Source: an uncultured Porphyromonadaceae bacterium | GTDB taxonomy: Bacteria > Bacteroidota > Bacteroidia > Bacteroidales > Muribaculaceae | Direction: 5' to 3' | Assembly (NCBI GenBank): GCA_900550025.1 | Contig: URQP01000014.1 | Coordinates: 1-30,679 of the forward strand | Length of the DNA stretch: 30,679 nt | Shown here: positions 6,519 to 14,161 of the stretch, one piece after another | Layout: every line of letters begins with the position of its first letter | Numbering within the stretch: the first letter of the stretch is position 1 | Notes under the pieces: generated by a model | Told to the model about the DNA's origin: nothing | The model's input: the letters and a program-made list of their open reading frames with translations, nothing else | The model's database searches: none | Translations under genes and position numbers: made by a program

Positions 6519-6552
6519 AAAATCGCTGACTTCTGAAGTCGGCGATTTTTTG
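6519..6552 (+). terminator. Orphan rho-independent terminator
   Basis: A 14-bp stem (AAAATCGCTGACTT with AAGTCGGCGATTTT, one T-G pair) closes on a CTG loop and is followed by TTGTTTTT. No plus-strand gene ends just upstream, so the unit it once served is absent or lies across the island. Confidence 0.7.
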
Positions 6553-6671
6553 TTTTTCGGCCTGTACAACATCGTTCCGCATAATCTCTGATGCGTCTGC
6601 CAATCTACATTTATTTCAACTTTTAGTCAGGGAAATAATGCCGTAAGTGTCTGATTTTAAAAGATAGTATT

Positions 6672-6679
6672 TATATTTG
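6672..6679 (+). promoter_or_regulatory. -7 element of the GLUG-repeat gene
   Basis: TATATTTG matches TAnnTTTG and lies 33 nt before the ATG at 6713. No good -33 TTTG is present at the right distance. Confidence 0.45.
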
Positions 6680-6712
6680 TAAAGCATAAAATTATATTTA
6701 ATTTAATTTTTT

Positions 6713-9712
6713 ATGAAAAAACTATTGATTTGCTCTGCTGTATTGTTGCAGAGTTTGTGTGCGGGGACATATGCCCAGCAAAATTTTAGTGGAGGGACTG
6801 GAACTGAGTCCGATCCATATCTTGTGAGTAAACTTGCTGATTTACAGCAAATTTCGGGGGGTAATTACTCAGGTGTGTTTTTTGCGCTTTCGGGTGATTT
6901 AGATCTGCAAGGTGCTGAACTCGAAGCGATTGGTAACCATTTCAATCCGTTTGGGGGAACATTTGATGGTAAAGGTTTCCAGTTGTCTAATTTTAAAGTT
7001 GTCGGTAATGATGGCGATTATGGTGTCGGGCTGTTTGGGTCTGTCGGTGAAGATGCAGTTGTCAAGAATCTCAATATAAGCGGTTGTACCGTTGATGGTA
7101 ATGGCAATATCAACTATATGGGAGTCCTGGCCGGTAGCAACAAAGGGTGTATTGAAAATTGCACGGTAGATGGCAATGTTTCCGGTTATCGTTATATCGG
7201 AGGAGTTGTCGGAAACAATACTGGAACAATTAAAGATTGTACTTTTTTAGGTTCTGTTGATGGACAATGGTTTGTTGGCGGTATTGCCGGTTATATGGAT
7301 TATCCAGGCAGCATAACATTGTCTGATAATAAGGGGCAGATTACTGCGGTGAAACATGTAGGTGGTATTGTCGGCTCCGCTAATGGGAGTACTTTAGGAA
7401 CAACTTCTGTCTCATTGTGCTATAATACGGGAATTGTAACTATGACAGGTGGTGACGACGGCTCTTATGAGACGATGGCTGCCGCTGGTGGTATAGTTGG
7501 TTATAGCTATCTTGCGGTAGTGGAGCAATGCTTTAATAAGGGGTTGGTTCAAAGTGATAATTTCAATCCATATGTAGGAGGTGTTGTCGGAAATAATATG
7601 GATGCTACCGTGGCCGACTGTTATAACACGTGGACCGTTACCGGTACTAACGGTGCTATGGTAGGCGGTGTTGCTGGAATAAATAAAGGAGAAAAGAGTG
7701 TGATACGGAATTGTTACAACACTGCAAAGGTGTTTTCCGATTCCTGCAGAGGGGAAATTTGCCCGGCGGAAGAGAATGTTGGTTCCGTAGAGAATTGTTA
7801 TTTCGATGTGCAGACGGCATCGGTCAGTGGCTCTGAGGGATATGCTACTTTGACGCGCGATATGGTTTCCGTTTCCGGACTGGATGGATTTGATGCGGGG
7901 AAATGGGTGTTTGCCGACGGTCTTTATCCACGTTTGAAAGGTCTTGAAAACGTTTTGGAGGCTAAATTGATGGCATCGGCTGTAATCTGCTACGCTAATG
8001 AGTATGGCGACAATTTCGACCGTTTGTCGTTTGTTACATCCGATTTCAAGCTTGGTGCTGCTGATGGTGTGGTTTGGAGTTCCGACAATGCGGCAGTGGA
8101 GATTGATGGAGGTAATGCCGTTGTGACACGTTCCGTTGACGGCGATGTCGATGTTTCTCTTACTGCGGAGATTGAAGGATTGCGTAAAATCATTCCGGTT
8201 GTTATTGTGGCCGACTTGAAAGGCACAGGGACGGAAACAGACCCGTTCCTGATTGAAAACCAGAATCAACTCAGGTATATATCATCGTCTGTCGCTTCGG
8301 GTGTGACATATCAGGGGCAATATATAAAACTTGTGAATGATGTGGATTTGGGTGGCGAGAACAATCCTTTCTCGCCTATCGGTACTAATGACGGATATTA
8401 CTTCTTTGAAGGTGATTTTGACGGAAATGGCAAAACTGTCTACAATCTTTATATAAATCTTCCGAATGATATGTATGTCGGATTGTTCGGACGGTTGGGA
8501 GAGACGGCTGTGGTTAAGAATCTGACTGTCGGTTCCGGATATGTGAATGGCAGTGGAAATGTCGGCGCGGTTGTCGGCCAGTCTGCTGGACAGGTATATA
8601 ATTGCGGCAATTACGCTGAGGTTACCGGAACATCAGCAGTTGGTGGTGTAGTGGGTGTCATAGGCTATGGCGCGACAGGCGAACTGTCTAACTGTTTCAA
8701 TGTCGGGAATGTTTCTTCGCAGCGAGGCAGTGTGGGCGGAATAGCAGGAACTGTCAGCTACATCTCAAAAATAACTCACTGTTTCAACTCTGGAAAAGTC
8801 ACGGATCTTGCTACAGGAAGAAACCCGGGACAGGCTGGCGGTATAGTGGCATATACCACTGTGCCGGTTGAGTACTGCTATAATGCGGGAATTATTTCCG
8901 ACCTTTCCGACGATGAAAGCCGTTCTATGGCCGGTGGCATTGCAGGCCGTACTCTCGGCTCTTCGGATGTGCCTGTGATAATCGGCAACTGTATCAACTC
9001 CGGGGCTGTATCAACGGCTACAGGGTTGCAGTGCAATCCGGTTGCTGGTGTTGTTGATAATGAAGGTGACGAGATAAGAGGATGCTATTACGACTCTCAG
9101 GCAATGCCGGGAGACTATGAAAACGGTTTGGCTGTCGCTACTAAAGACTTTACGGACGCTTCTTCTGTCAGTGAATTGTCGTCTGAGCAATGGACGGTAT
9201 ATAGCGATTCTTACCCTGTATTGAAATGTTTTGAAGGCATGGAGGTCGCAAAATTTGCGTCGGCGGCTTTGTTCCTTGCAGACGGTGATGATTACACTTC
9301 TGTTAAAAACAATTTCAGTTTGACCGGAATTGACGGTGTTAATTGGGTTGTTTCTCCATACTATGCTTTAGAAGCGCAAGGCACGGAAGTTACTGTCAAT
9401 CGCAGAGTGGAAGATACGGAGTGCCGTATAGGCGCTTTCTTGGGCGATACTGCTGTGAAAGAGTTCAGCATTCTGCTGAAAGCTGCTGAAAGCGGTGTCT
9501 GCCCTTTGTCGGATGACGCTGTTTCTGTTTCAGTGTCGGGTAATAATCTGATTATAAGGAATGCTATGGGGGCTGCTGTTTCGGTATACGATCTTTTCGG
9601 ACGTTGTGTCTCGTCATTTGAGGCTGGTAGCAATGCGGAAATCGTAGCTCTGAACGTGAAAGGTGTGTTCGTGGTAAAATGCGGCGACTATGTGGCAAAA
9701 ATAGTTTTGTAA
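6713..9712 (+). CDS. GLUG-repeat secreted surface protein, 999 aa
   Basis: An N-terminal signal peptide (MKKLLICSAVLLQSLCAGTY, cleavage near A21-Q22) leads into two homologous halves. Each begins GTGTE-DP near residues 30 and 504, then carries a run of GLUG-type motifs of the form VGGVVGNNTGTIKDC (about six in the first half, five in the second), and ends in an Ig-like spacer (about 415-500 and 840-930). GLUG repeats form beta-solenoids in adhesins and peptidase-linked surface proteins. The last 60 residues (VYDLFGRCVSSF, then GVFVVKCGDYVAKIVL) resemble a type A sorting domain of the type IX secretion system, which would attach the protein to the cell surface. It forms a single-gene unit with a strong terminator at 9751. 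Ligand unknown. Confidence 0.88.
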   Translation: MKKLLICSAVLLQSLCAGTYAQQNFSGGTGTESDPYLVSKLADLQQISGGNYSGVFFALSGDLDLQGAELEAIGNHFNPFGGTFDGKGFQLSNFKVVGNDGDYGVGLFGSVGEDAVVKNLNISGCTVDGNGNINYMGVLAGSNKGCIENCTVDGNVSGYRYIGGVVGNNTGTIKDCTFLGSVDGQWFVGGIAGYMDYPGSITLSDNKGQITAVKHVGGIVGSANGSTLGTTSVSLCYNTGIVTMTGGDDGSYETMAAAGGIVGYSYLAVVEQCFNKGLVQSDNFNPYVGGVVGNNMDATVADCYNTWTVTGTNGAMVGGVAGINKGEKSVIRNCYNTAKVFSDSCRGEICPAEENVGSVENCYFDVQTASVSGSEGYATLTRDMVSVSGLDGFDAGKWVFADGLYPRLKGLENVLEAKLMASAVICYANEYGDNFDRLSFVTSDFKLGAADGVVWSSDNAAVEIDGGNAVVTRSVDGDVDVSLTAEIEGLRKIIPVVIVADLKGTGTETDPFLIENQNQLRYISSSVASGVTYQGQYIKLVNDVDLGGENNPFSPIGTNDGYYFFEGDFDGNGKTVYNLYINLPNDMYVGLFGRLGETAVVKNLTVGSGYVNGSGNVGAVVGQSAGQVYNCGNYAEVTGTSAVGGVVGVIGYGATGELSNCFNVGNVSSQRGSVGGIAGTVSYISKITHCFNSGKVTDLATGRNPGQAGGIVAYTTVPVEYCYNAGIISDLSDDESRSMAGGIAGRTLGSSDVPVIIGNCINSGAVSTATGLQCNPVAGVVDNEGDEIRGCYYDSQAMPGDYENGLAVATKDFTDASSVSELSSEQWTVYSDSYPVLKCFEGMEVAKFASAALFLADGDDYTSVKNNFSLTGIDGVNWVVSPYYALEAQGTEVTVNRRVEDTECRIGAFLGDTAVKEFSILLKAAESGVCPLSDDAVSVSVSGNNLIIRNAMGAAVSVYDLFGRCVSSFEAGSNAEIVALNVKGVFVVKCGDYVAKIVL

Positions 9713-9750
9713 GATTGCTATAAATAGGAAAAGGGGCTGGCTAAAAAGTC

Positions 9751-9777
9751 AAGAGACTTGTAGTCAGTCTCTTTTTG
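9751..9777 (+). terminator. Rho-independent terminator of the GLUG gene
   Basis: AAGAGACT (9751-9758) pairs with AGTCTCTT (9766-9773) around a 7-nt loop, and the T run extends to 9776. It begins 38 nt after the stop codon. Confidence 0.85.
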
Positions 9778-9848
9778 TGTAAGGAAAATATTGGTATTTG
9801 GTTTAACGTTAGTTCGATATTCCTAAGCTTGGGGCTTGTGCATAATAA

Positions 9849-9876
9849 AGAAGGTGCGCTTTTTGACACACCTTCT
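9849..9876 (-). terminator. Terminator after tRNA-Met
   Basis: AGAAGGTG (9849-9856) and CACCTTCT (9869-9876) are perfect 8-bp arms. On the minus strand the hairpin follows the tRNA 3' end by 7 nt and is followed by TTTATT. Confidence 0.7.
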
Positions 9877-9883
9877 CTTGCTG

Positions 9884-9957
9884 TAGCGGGATCGAGAATT
9901 GAACTCGAGACCTCCGGGTTATGAATCCGACGCTCTAACCAACTGAGCTATCCCGCC
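9884..9957 (-). tRNA. tRNA-Met (CAT anticodon)
   Basis: On the minus strand the acceptor stem GGCGGGA pairs with TCCCGCT (G-U at 1-72), the D arm is AGCTCAGTTGGTTAGAGC, the anticodon loop is TTCATAA and the T arm contains GAGTTCAATTCTC. The discriminator is A and CCA is not encoded. CAT could also mark tRNA-Ile2 with a modified C34 or an initiator. The paired 1-72 argues against the initiator. The anticodon stem has an A-C mismatch at its loop end. The length is 74 nt. Confidence 0.92.
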
Positions 9958-10013
9958 GTTTTGCGAGTGCAAAGATAGGACTAATATTTTGATTGTGCAA
10001 GTATGGGGCGGTA

Positions 10014-10043
10014 TAAATTTGTGAAAAATTTTAGTTACATTTG
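10014..10043 (+). promoter_or_regulatory. Candidate men promoter(s)
   Basis: Two -7 matches lie before menD: TAAATTTG (10014-10021), with TTTG 22 nt upstream at 9988-9991, and TACATTTG (10036-10043). The second is 41 nt before the menD ATG. The spacing to a -33 box is imperfect in both cases. Confidence 0.45.
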
Positions 10044-10084
10044 TAATTACGAATCTGTGAAGGAATAATCAAATCGGAATCAAT

Positions 10085-11767
10085 ATGGAATCTACAGATA
10101 AAGAAGTGTGCAACATACTGGCGGATGTAGCTGTGGCTCACGGAGTAAGGAGTGTTGTCATTTCTCCGGGCTCGCGTAACGCGCCTTTGATTGTGGCGTT
10201 AGCTCGTCGTGCGGAAATCCGCAAATATGTGATTGTCGATGAGCGGAGCGCGGCATTTGCCGCTTTGGGTATGTCGCAGCAGCTTGGCGAGCCGGTTATG
10301 CTTGTTTGCACGTCGGGTACGGCCGTGCTTAATTATGCTCCTGCAATTGCTGAGGCTTATTATCAGAAACTTCCTTTGATTGTGGTTTCTGCCGACCGGC
10401 CGAAAGAATGGATTGATCAGGATGACAGCCAGACCATACGCCAGTTTGAAGTGTTGTCGCAGTTTGTGAAGAAGAGTTATGACATTCCGGCGCGGTGCGA
10501 CGATGATACGGCACGGTGGTATGCCAACCGTATCGTCAATGATGCGATGATAGAGGCTCTTTCAGGGCGCAGGGCTCCGGTGCATATAAATGTGCAGCTC
10601 GACGAGCCGTTGGCAAGACTGTCGGAATATGCCGGAAGCCAACGGATTATAGAGACGGTTTTACCGTCGCAGTCATTGTCAGATGATGATATGAATGCGT
10701 TATTGGACGAGGCTGGGAATAAGAATATATTGGTGATAGCCGGTTTCGGCGGGAAAGATTCTGAGCTCGAATATGGGTTGGACAAGCTTGCGTCGCTGCC
10801 TAATGTCGCTGTTCTGACCGAGACGATTGCCAATTTGCATTCTGATAAGTTTATTAAGGCTGTCGACCGTACTTTGCTTGCGATGGAACGCGGGACGGAG
10901 GATTCTTATAAACCGGATTTGCTCATAACAGTCGGCGGGGCAATCGTTTCAAGAATTGTAAAAACTTTTTTGAGGAAACATAAGGCTACCCGGCAGTGGT
11001 ATGTAGGCGTGTCCGAGACTACGGTTGACTGTATGCAGACACTGACCAAAAGAATCCATGTCGAGCCGGGCGCATTTTTCCGTCAGTTTGCCGATTTATA
11101 TGTATCTAAGGCTACCGGTTCAAATTATGCAGAAAAATGGTATGCGCTTGCCGATAGAGGAAAGCTCCGCCATTGCAGATATTTGGATTCAGCCGGGTGG
11201 AGCGATTTAAAGGCATTTTCGAAAATCATTCCGTCGTTGCCTGATAGTTGCCGTGTGCAACTGTCTAACGGCACTACCATACGCTATGCCCAATTGTTCG
11301 GCGATTTGTTCCGGCAGGAGAGCTTTTGCAACCGTGGAGTTTCTGGAATAGACGGTTCCACATCTACAGCCTTGGGCGCGTCGTTGGCTTACGATGGAAC
11401 TACCGTGTTGATTACCGGCGATATGAGTTTCAGCTACGATTTGTCGGGATTGGCCTCGCAGTACAATTCTCCGCGGCTGAAAATCATTGTCATGTGTAAT
11501 GGCGGCGGTGGAATATTCCGCTTCATAAAAAGTACTTCCGTATTGCCCGAACTGGAGCGGTATTTCGAAGTCGGCCGTGCCATTCCTGTTGACAAATATG
11601 CCGGCGCTTTCGGTTTCAAGTATTTTGAGGCGTGCTCGGAGGATGAGTTGGGTTGTGTGCTGCCTGAATTCTGGAGTTATGAGGAAAAAGCGGCGGTTCT
11701 TGCTGTGAAGACGGATAATGTGCGTAGTGCGGAAACATTAAGGAATTATTTCAGAAGAGAAAAATAA
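10085..11767 (+). CDS. menD: SEPHCHC synthase (menaquinone biosynthesis)
   Basis: MenD uses thiamine diphosphate to add 2-oxoglutarate (after decarboxylation) to isochorismate, the first committed step of the classical menaquinone pathway. The N-terminal Pyr domain starts with VVISPGSRNAPLI and contains the cofactor-activating Glu in VDERSAAF. The C-terminal PP domain has GDMSFSYDLSGL and, about 30 residues on, VMCNGGGGIFRF, which forms the Mg-thiamine-diphosphate motif. The 560-residue length is normal. It is cytosolic and is the first gene of menD-menB-menC, with 9 nt to menB. menF, the isochorismate synthase gene that often precedes menD, is not here; a tRNA and a surface protein gene lie upstream instead. 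Confidence 0.96.
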   Translation: MESTDKEVCNILADVAVAHGVRSVVISPGSRNAPLIVALARRAEIRKYVIVDERSAAFAALGMSQQLGEPVMLVCTSGTAVLNYAPAIAEAYYQKLPLIVVSADRPKEWIDQDDSQTIRQFEVLSQFVKKSYDIPARCDDDTARWYANRIVNDAMIEALSGRRAPVHINVQLDEPLARLSEYAGSQRIIETVLPSQSLSDDDMNALLDEAGNKNILVIAGFGGKDSELEYGLDKLASLPNVAVLTETIANLHSDKFIKAVDRTLLAMERGTEDSYKPDLLITVGGAIVSRIVKTFLRKHKATRQWYVGVSETTVDCMQTLTKRIHVEPGAFFRQFADLYVSKATGSNYAEKWYALADRGKLRHCRYLDSAGWSDLKAFSKIIPSLPDSCRVQLSNGTTIRYAQLFGDLFRQESFCNRGVSGIDGSTSTALGASLAYDGTTVLITGDMSFSYDLSGLASQYNSPRLKIIVMCNGGGGIFRFIKSTSVLPELERYFEVGRAIPVDKYAGAFGFKYFEACSEDELGCVLPEFWSYEEKAAVLAVKTDNVRSAETLRNYFRREK

Positions 11768-11776
11768 ATCAGAAAT

Positions 11777-12601
11777 ATGGAAAAAAGAGTTTGGAAACCG
11801 ATAAAAGAATATACGGATATTCTTTTCGAACAATACAAAGGTATTGCAAAGATAACGATTAATCGTCCGGAGGTGTATAACGCTTTCCGGCCGTTGACTA
11901 ACACGGAGATGCTCGACGCTTTCGGCATTTGCCGTGAACGTGGCGACATCCGTGTCATTGTGCTTACCGGTGCGGGCGACAAGGCTTTTTGCTCCGGTGG
12001 CGACCAGAATTACAAGACGCATGGCGGCTATCGCGACAGCGACGGAGTGCCTCGTCTGAATGTGCTTGATTTGCATAAGATGATACGCTCAATCCCTAAG
12101 CCTGTCATAGCGATGGTCAACGGCTATGCCATCGGCGGCGGTAACGTGCTTAATGTGGTGTGCGATTTGTCGATAGCGTCGGAAAACGCGCGTTTCGGAC
12201 AGACAGGTCCTAAGGTGGGCAGTTTCGACGGCGGTTTCGGCTCATCTTATCTGGCAAGGTGTGTCGGGCAGAAGAAGACGCGCGAGATTTGGTATCTGTG
12301 CCGCCAGTACACGGCAAAGGAAGCCGAGGAGATGGGTATGATTAATAAGGTGGTGGCGTTCGACCGTCTGGAGGATGAGACTGTTGAATGGTGCGAGACG
12401 ATTATGAAGCGCAGTCCGTTTGCCATCCGTATGATTAAGCGTTGCCTCAACGCCGAACTCGACGGTCAGCGCGGATTGATGGAACTGGCGGGCGATGCCA
12501 CGTTGATGTATTACCTTATGGACGAGGCGCAGGAGGGCAAGAACGCTTTCTTGGAGAAGCGTGACCCTGATTTTGAGCAGTTTCCTAAATTCCCGGGATA
12601 G
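11777..12601 (+). CDS. menB: 1,4-dihydroxy-2-naphthoyl-CoA synthase
   Basis: MenB closes the second ring of the naphthoquinone from o-succinylbenzoyl-CoA. It is a crotonase-fold enzyme, and the oxyanion-hole segments are plain: KAFCSGGDQ near residue 72 and [20 protein letters not shown] near 115. [20 protein letters not shown] and then [20 protein letters not shown] are hallmarks of MenB as opposed to other enoyl-CoA hydratases. The 274-residue length is typical. It starts 9 nt after menD and ends 3 nt before menC, so the three are one operon. Its substrate needs MenE (CoA ligase), whose gene is not in this window. Confidence 0.96.
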   Translation: MEKRVWKPIKEYTDILFEQYKGIAKITINRPEVYNAFRPLTNTEMLDAFGICRERGDIRVIVLTGAGDKAFCSGGDQNYKTHGGYRDSDGVPRLNVLDLHKMIRSIPKPVIAMVNGYAIGGGNVLNVVCDLSIASENARFGQTGPKVGSFDGGFGSSYLARCVGQKKTREIWYLCRQYTAKEAEEMGMINKVVAFDRLEDETVEWCETIMKRSPFAIRMIKRCLNAELDGQRGLMELAGDATLMYYLMDEAQEGKNAFLEKRDPDFEQFPKFPG

Positions 12602-12604
12602 GCG

Positions 12605-13651
12605 ATGAAGGCGAGATATTGCCGGTATGTGCTGAAATTCAAGCAACCGGCAGGTACGTCGCGCGGCGTGCTTCATGAAAAGGAAACCTATTTTTTGCGG
12701 TTGGAGGATGAGAATGCGCCCGGTGTTTACGGCATTGGAGAATGTGCCGTGTTCCGTGGGCTTTCGGCTGACGACGTGCCGGGGTATGAGAACAAGCTGA
12801 AGGAGCTTTGTGCGAATATCGGGCGTGACGAGGCTACGGATTTGCAATGCTTTCCGTCGATAATGTTCGGCTTGCAGACTGCAATCTACGACATCTCTAA
12901 CGGCGGGCGGATGTTGCCTTTCTCGTCGGCTTTTACAGAGGGCGAAGCCGGGATACCTATCAACGGACTTGTGTGGATGGGGACAAAGGACGAGATGCTG
13001 TCGCGGATAAGGGAGAAGATAGAAGCGGGCTTTACTACTATTAAGCTGAAGGTCGGGGCGATTGACTTCGATAGCGAATTGGAGATGGTGAAGTTCATAC
13101 GTAGCCGTTATTCAGCGGAAGCGTTGACAATTCGTCTTGATGCTAACGGCGGTTTCACCCCGGAGAACGCATTGCAACGGCTTTCGGAATTTGCCAAATA
13201 CGGCATCCATTCCATTGAGCAGCCTATAAAGGCCGGACAGTGGGAGGAGATGCGACGTTTGTGCGACAACTCTCCGATAGATATTGCGCTTGACGAGGAG
13301 CTTATCGGGATATTCACACCCGAAAGGATGGGCGAGATGCTCGATGCCGTAAAGCCGCAGTATATAATACTGAAACCGTCTCTGGTCGGCGGATTCTCCG
13401 GCTCGCAGATGTGGATGCAACAGGCTGCCGTGCGCGGTATCGGCGGATGGATTACTTCGGCATTGGAGTCGAATGTTGGGCTGAACGCCATAGCGCAGTG
13501 GACGGCACGTATGGGTGCCGACATGCCGCAAGGATTGGGTACGGGCGCTTTGTATGTCAACAATATCGCTTCGCCGCTTTCCGTTGTCGGCGATTCCCTC
13601 CGCTACGACCCCTCCGCCGTATGGAGCTTCCCCTCCCTCGACTGGCAGTAA
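12605..13651 (+). CDS. menC: o-Succinylbenzoate synthase
   Basis: MenC dehydrates SHCHC to o-succinylbenzoate. It belongs to the enolase superfamily. Visible active-site strands are TTIKLKVGAID (KxK base), LDANGGF (metal Asp), SIEQPI (metal Glu), IALDEE (metal Asp) and ILKPSLVGG (second Lys). The N-terminal capping domain covers about residues 1-100. The 348-residue length fits. It follows menB by 3 nt. No menE follows: downstream is a 510-nt repeat-rich gap and then an unrelated TPR gene. The last 60 nt run directly into GC-rich repeat sequence, which may mark where the operon was cut or rearranged. Confidence 0.94.
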   Translation: MKARYCRYVLKFKQPAGTSRGVLHEKETYFLRLEDENAPGVYGIGECAVFRGLSADDVPGYENKLKELCANIGRDEATDLQCFPSIMFGLQTAIYDISNGGRMLPFSSAFTEGEAGIPINGLVWMGTKDEMLSRIREKIEAGFTTIKLKVGAIDFDSELEMVKFIRSRYSAEALTIRLDANGGFTPENALQRLSEFAKYGIHSIEQPIKAGQWEEMRRLCDNSPIDIALDEELIGIFTPERMGEMLDAVKPQYIILKPSLVGGFSGSQMWMQQAAVRGIGGWITSALESNVGLNAIAQWTARMGADMPQGLGTGALYVNNIASPLSVVGDSLRYDPSAVWSFPSLDWQ

Positions 13652-13705
13652 TATGAAATTTGGCGATGTATGTCAAAAAGCCGCAGAGCGGCGGCACAGC
13701 TATAA

Positions 13706-13743
13706 CCCCAAGCCGCACTCCGCAAAGCTCCGCTTGCTTGGGG
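13706..13743 (+). repeat. Hairpin after menC
   Basis: CCCCAAGC (13706-13713) pairs with GCTTGGGG (13736-13743) around a 22-nt GC-rich loop. There is no T tract, so it is not a classic terminator. Related sequence with a gcaaagctccgc/gaagcggagcgg core occurs at about 28.4 kb. Confidence 0.55.
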
Positions 13744-13865
13744 GAGGGTTGAAAATTTCCCATTGATGATATCTCTATGTCGCAGGAATTAGCTATTTTT
13801 GGGAAATTGTAAGTGCGTCATTGGACTTAGGCATATTGAAAATGGAGACAGTTTTTCAGAGTAAG

Positions 13866-14084
13866 AGAGCCTCATGGAGGCTCCGGAATTGTAACCCATG
13901 CAAGCGAAGCCGTGGCGGAGCGCGGCTTGGGGTGAGATAGTCCCAAACTCAACACGGCCTCGTGGAGGTCGCACTTGTAGCACAGTCGCTTCCGGCGCGA
14001 CCTCTACGAGGCCGATGACATATAGCGCTCCAGTCCCACGGCTAAGGCCGTGGGTTACGCAGCAACAGCCCCCATGGGGCTGGC
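13866..14084. repeat. Dispersed palindromic repeat, copy A
   Basis: The gap between menC and the TPR/CHAT gene (13652-14161) has no gene but is packed with inverted repeats. GAGCCTC/GAGGCTC lies at 13867-13883 (3-nt loop). A 17-bp arm at 13956-13972 pairs with 13997-14013 with one mismatch. CCCACGGC/GCCGTGGG lies at 14035-14054, and CAGCCCC/GGGGCTG at 14066-14082. Parts of the set (GCCTC-N3-GAGGC and CCCCATGGGGCTGGC) recur at 21.15-21.31 kb. This looks like a REP-like mosaic element. Confidence 0.7.
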
Positions 14085-14161
14085 ATCGCCGGCAGATAAT
14101 TATATTTACGATCAATTTGTGAAGATTTTTTTGGGATAATTACATTTTAAATAAGTTTGTT

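Larger units (their letters stand above)
6234..6712. other. Integrase-side spacer, candidate attachment region
   Basis: No gene is supported in this 479-nt gap. It holds two direct repeats, an inverted repeat over the presumed integrase promoter, a terminator hairpin at 6519-6552 and the -7 element of the GLUG gene. The terminator has no gene in front of it on the plus strand, so it may be the tail of a chromosomal unit that the island separated from its gene. A minus-strand ORF at 6394-6603 is not convincing. Confidence 0.4.

Noticed and set aside
6394..6603. 69-codon minus-strand ORF near the integrase
   Set aside because: It crosses a strong terminator hairpin, has no credible start context and no recognisable domain.
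7412..8269. 285-codon minus-strand ORF
   Set aside because: It is antisense to the GLUG repeats, whose reading frame has a signal peptide and regular motifs.
13515..13766. 83-codon plus-strand ORF over the menC end
   Set aside because: It overlaps menC in another frame and continues into the repeat hairpin.
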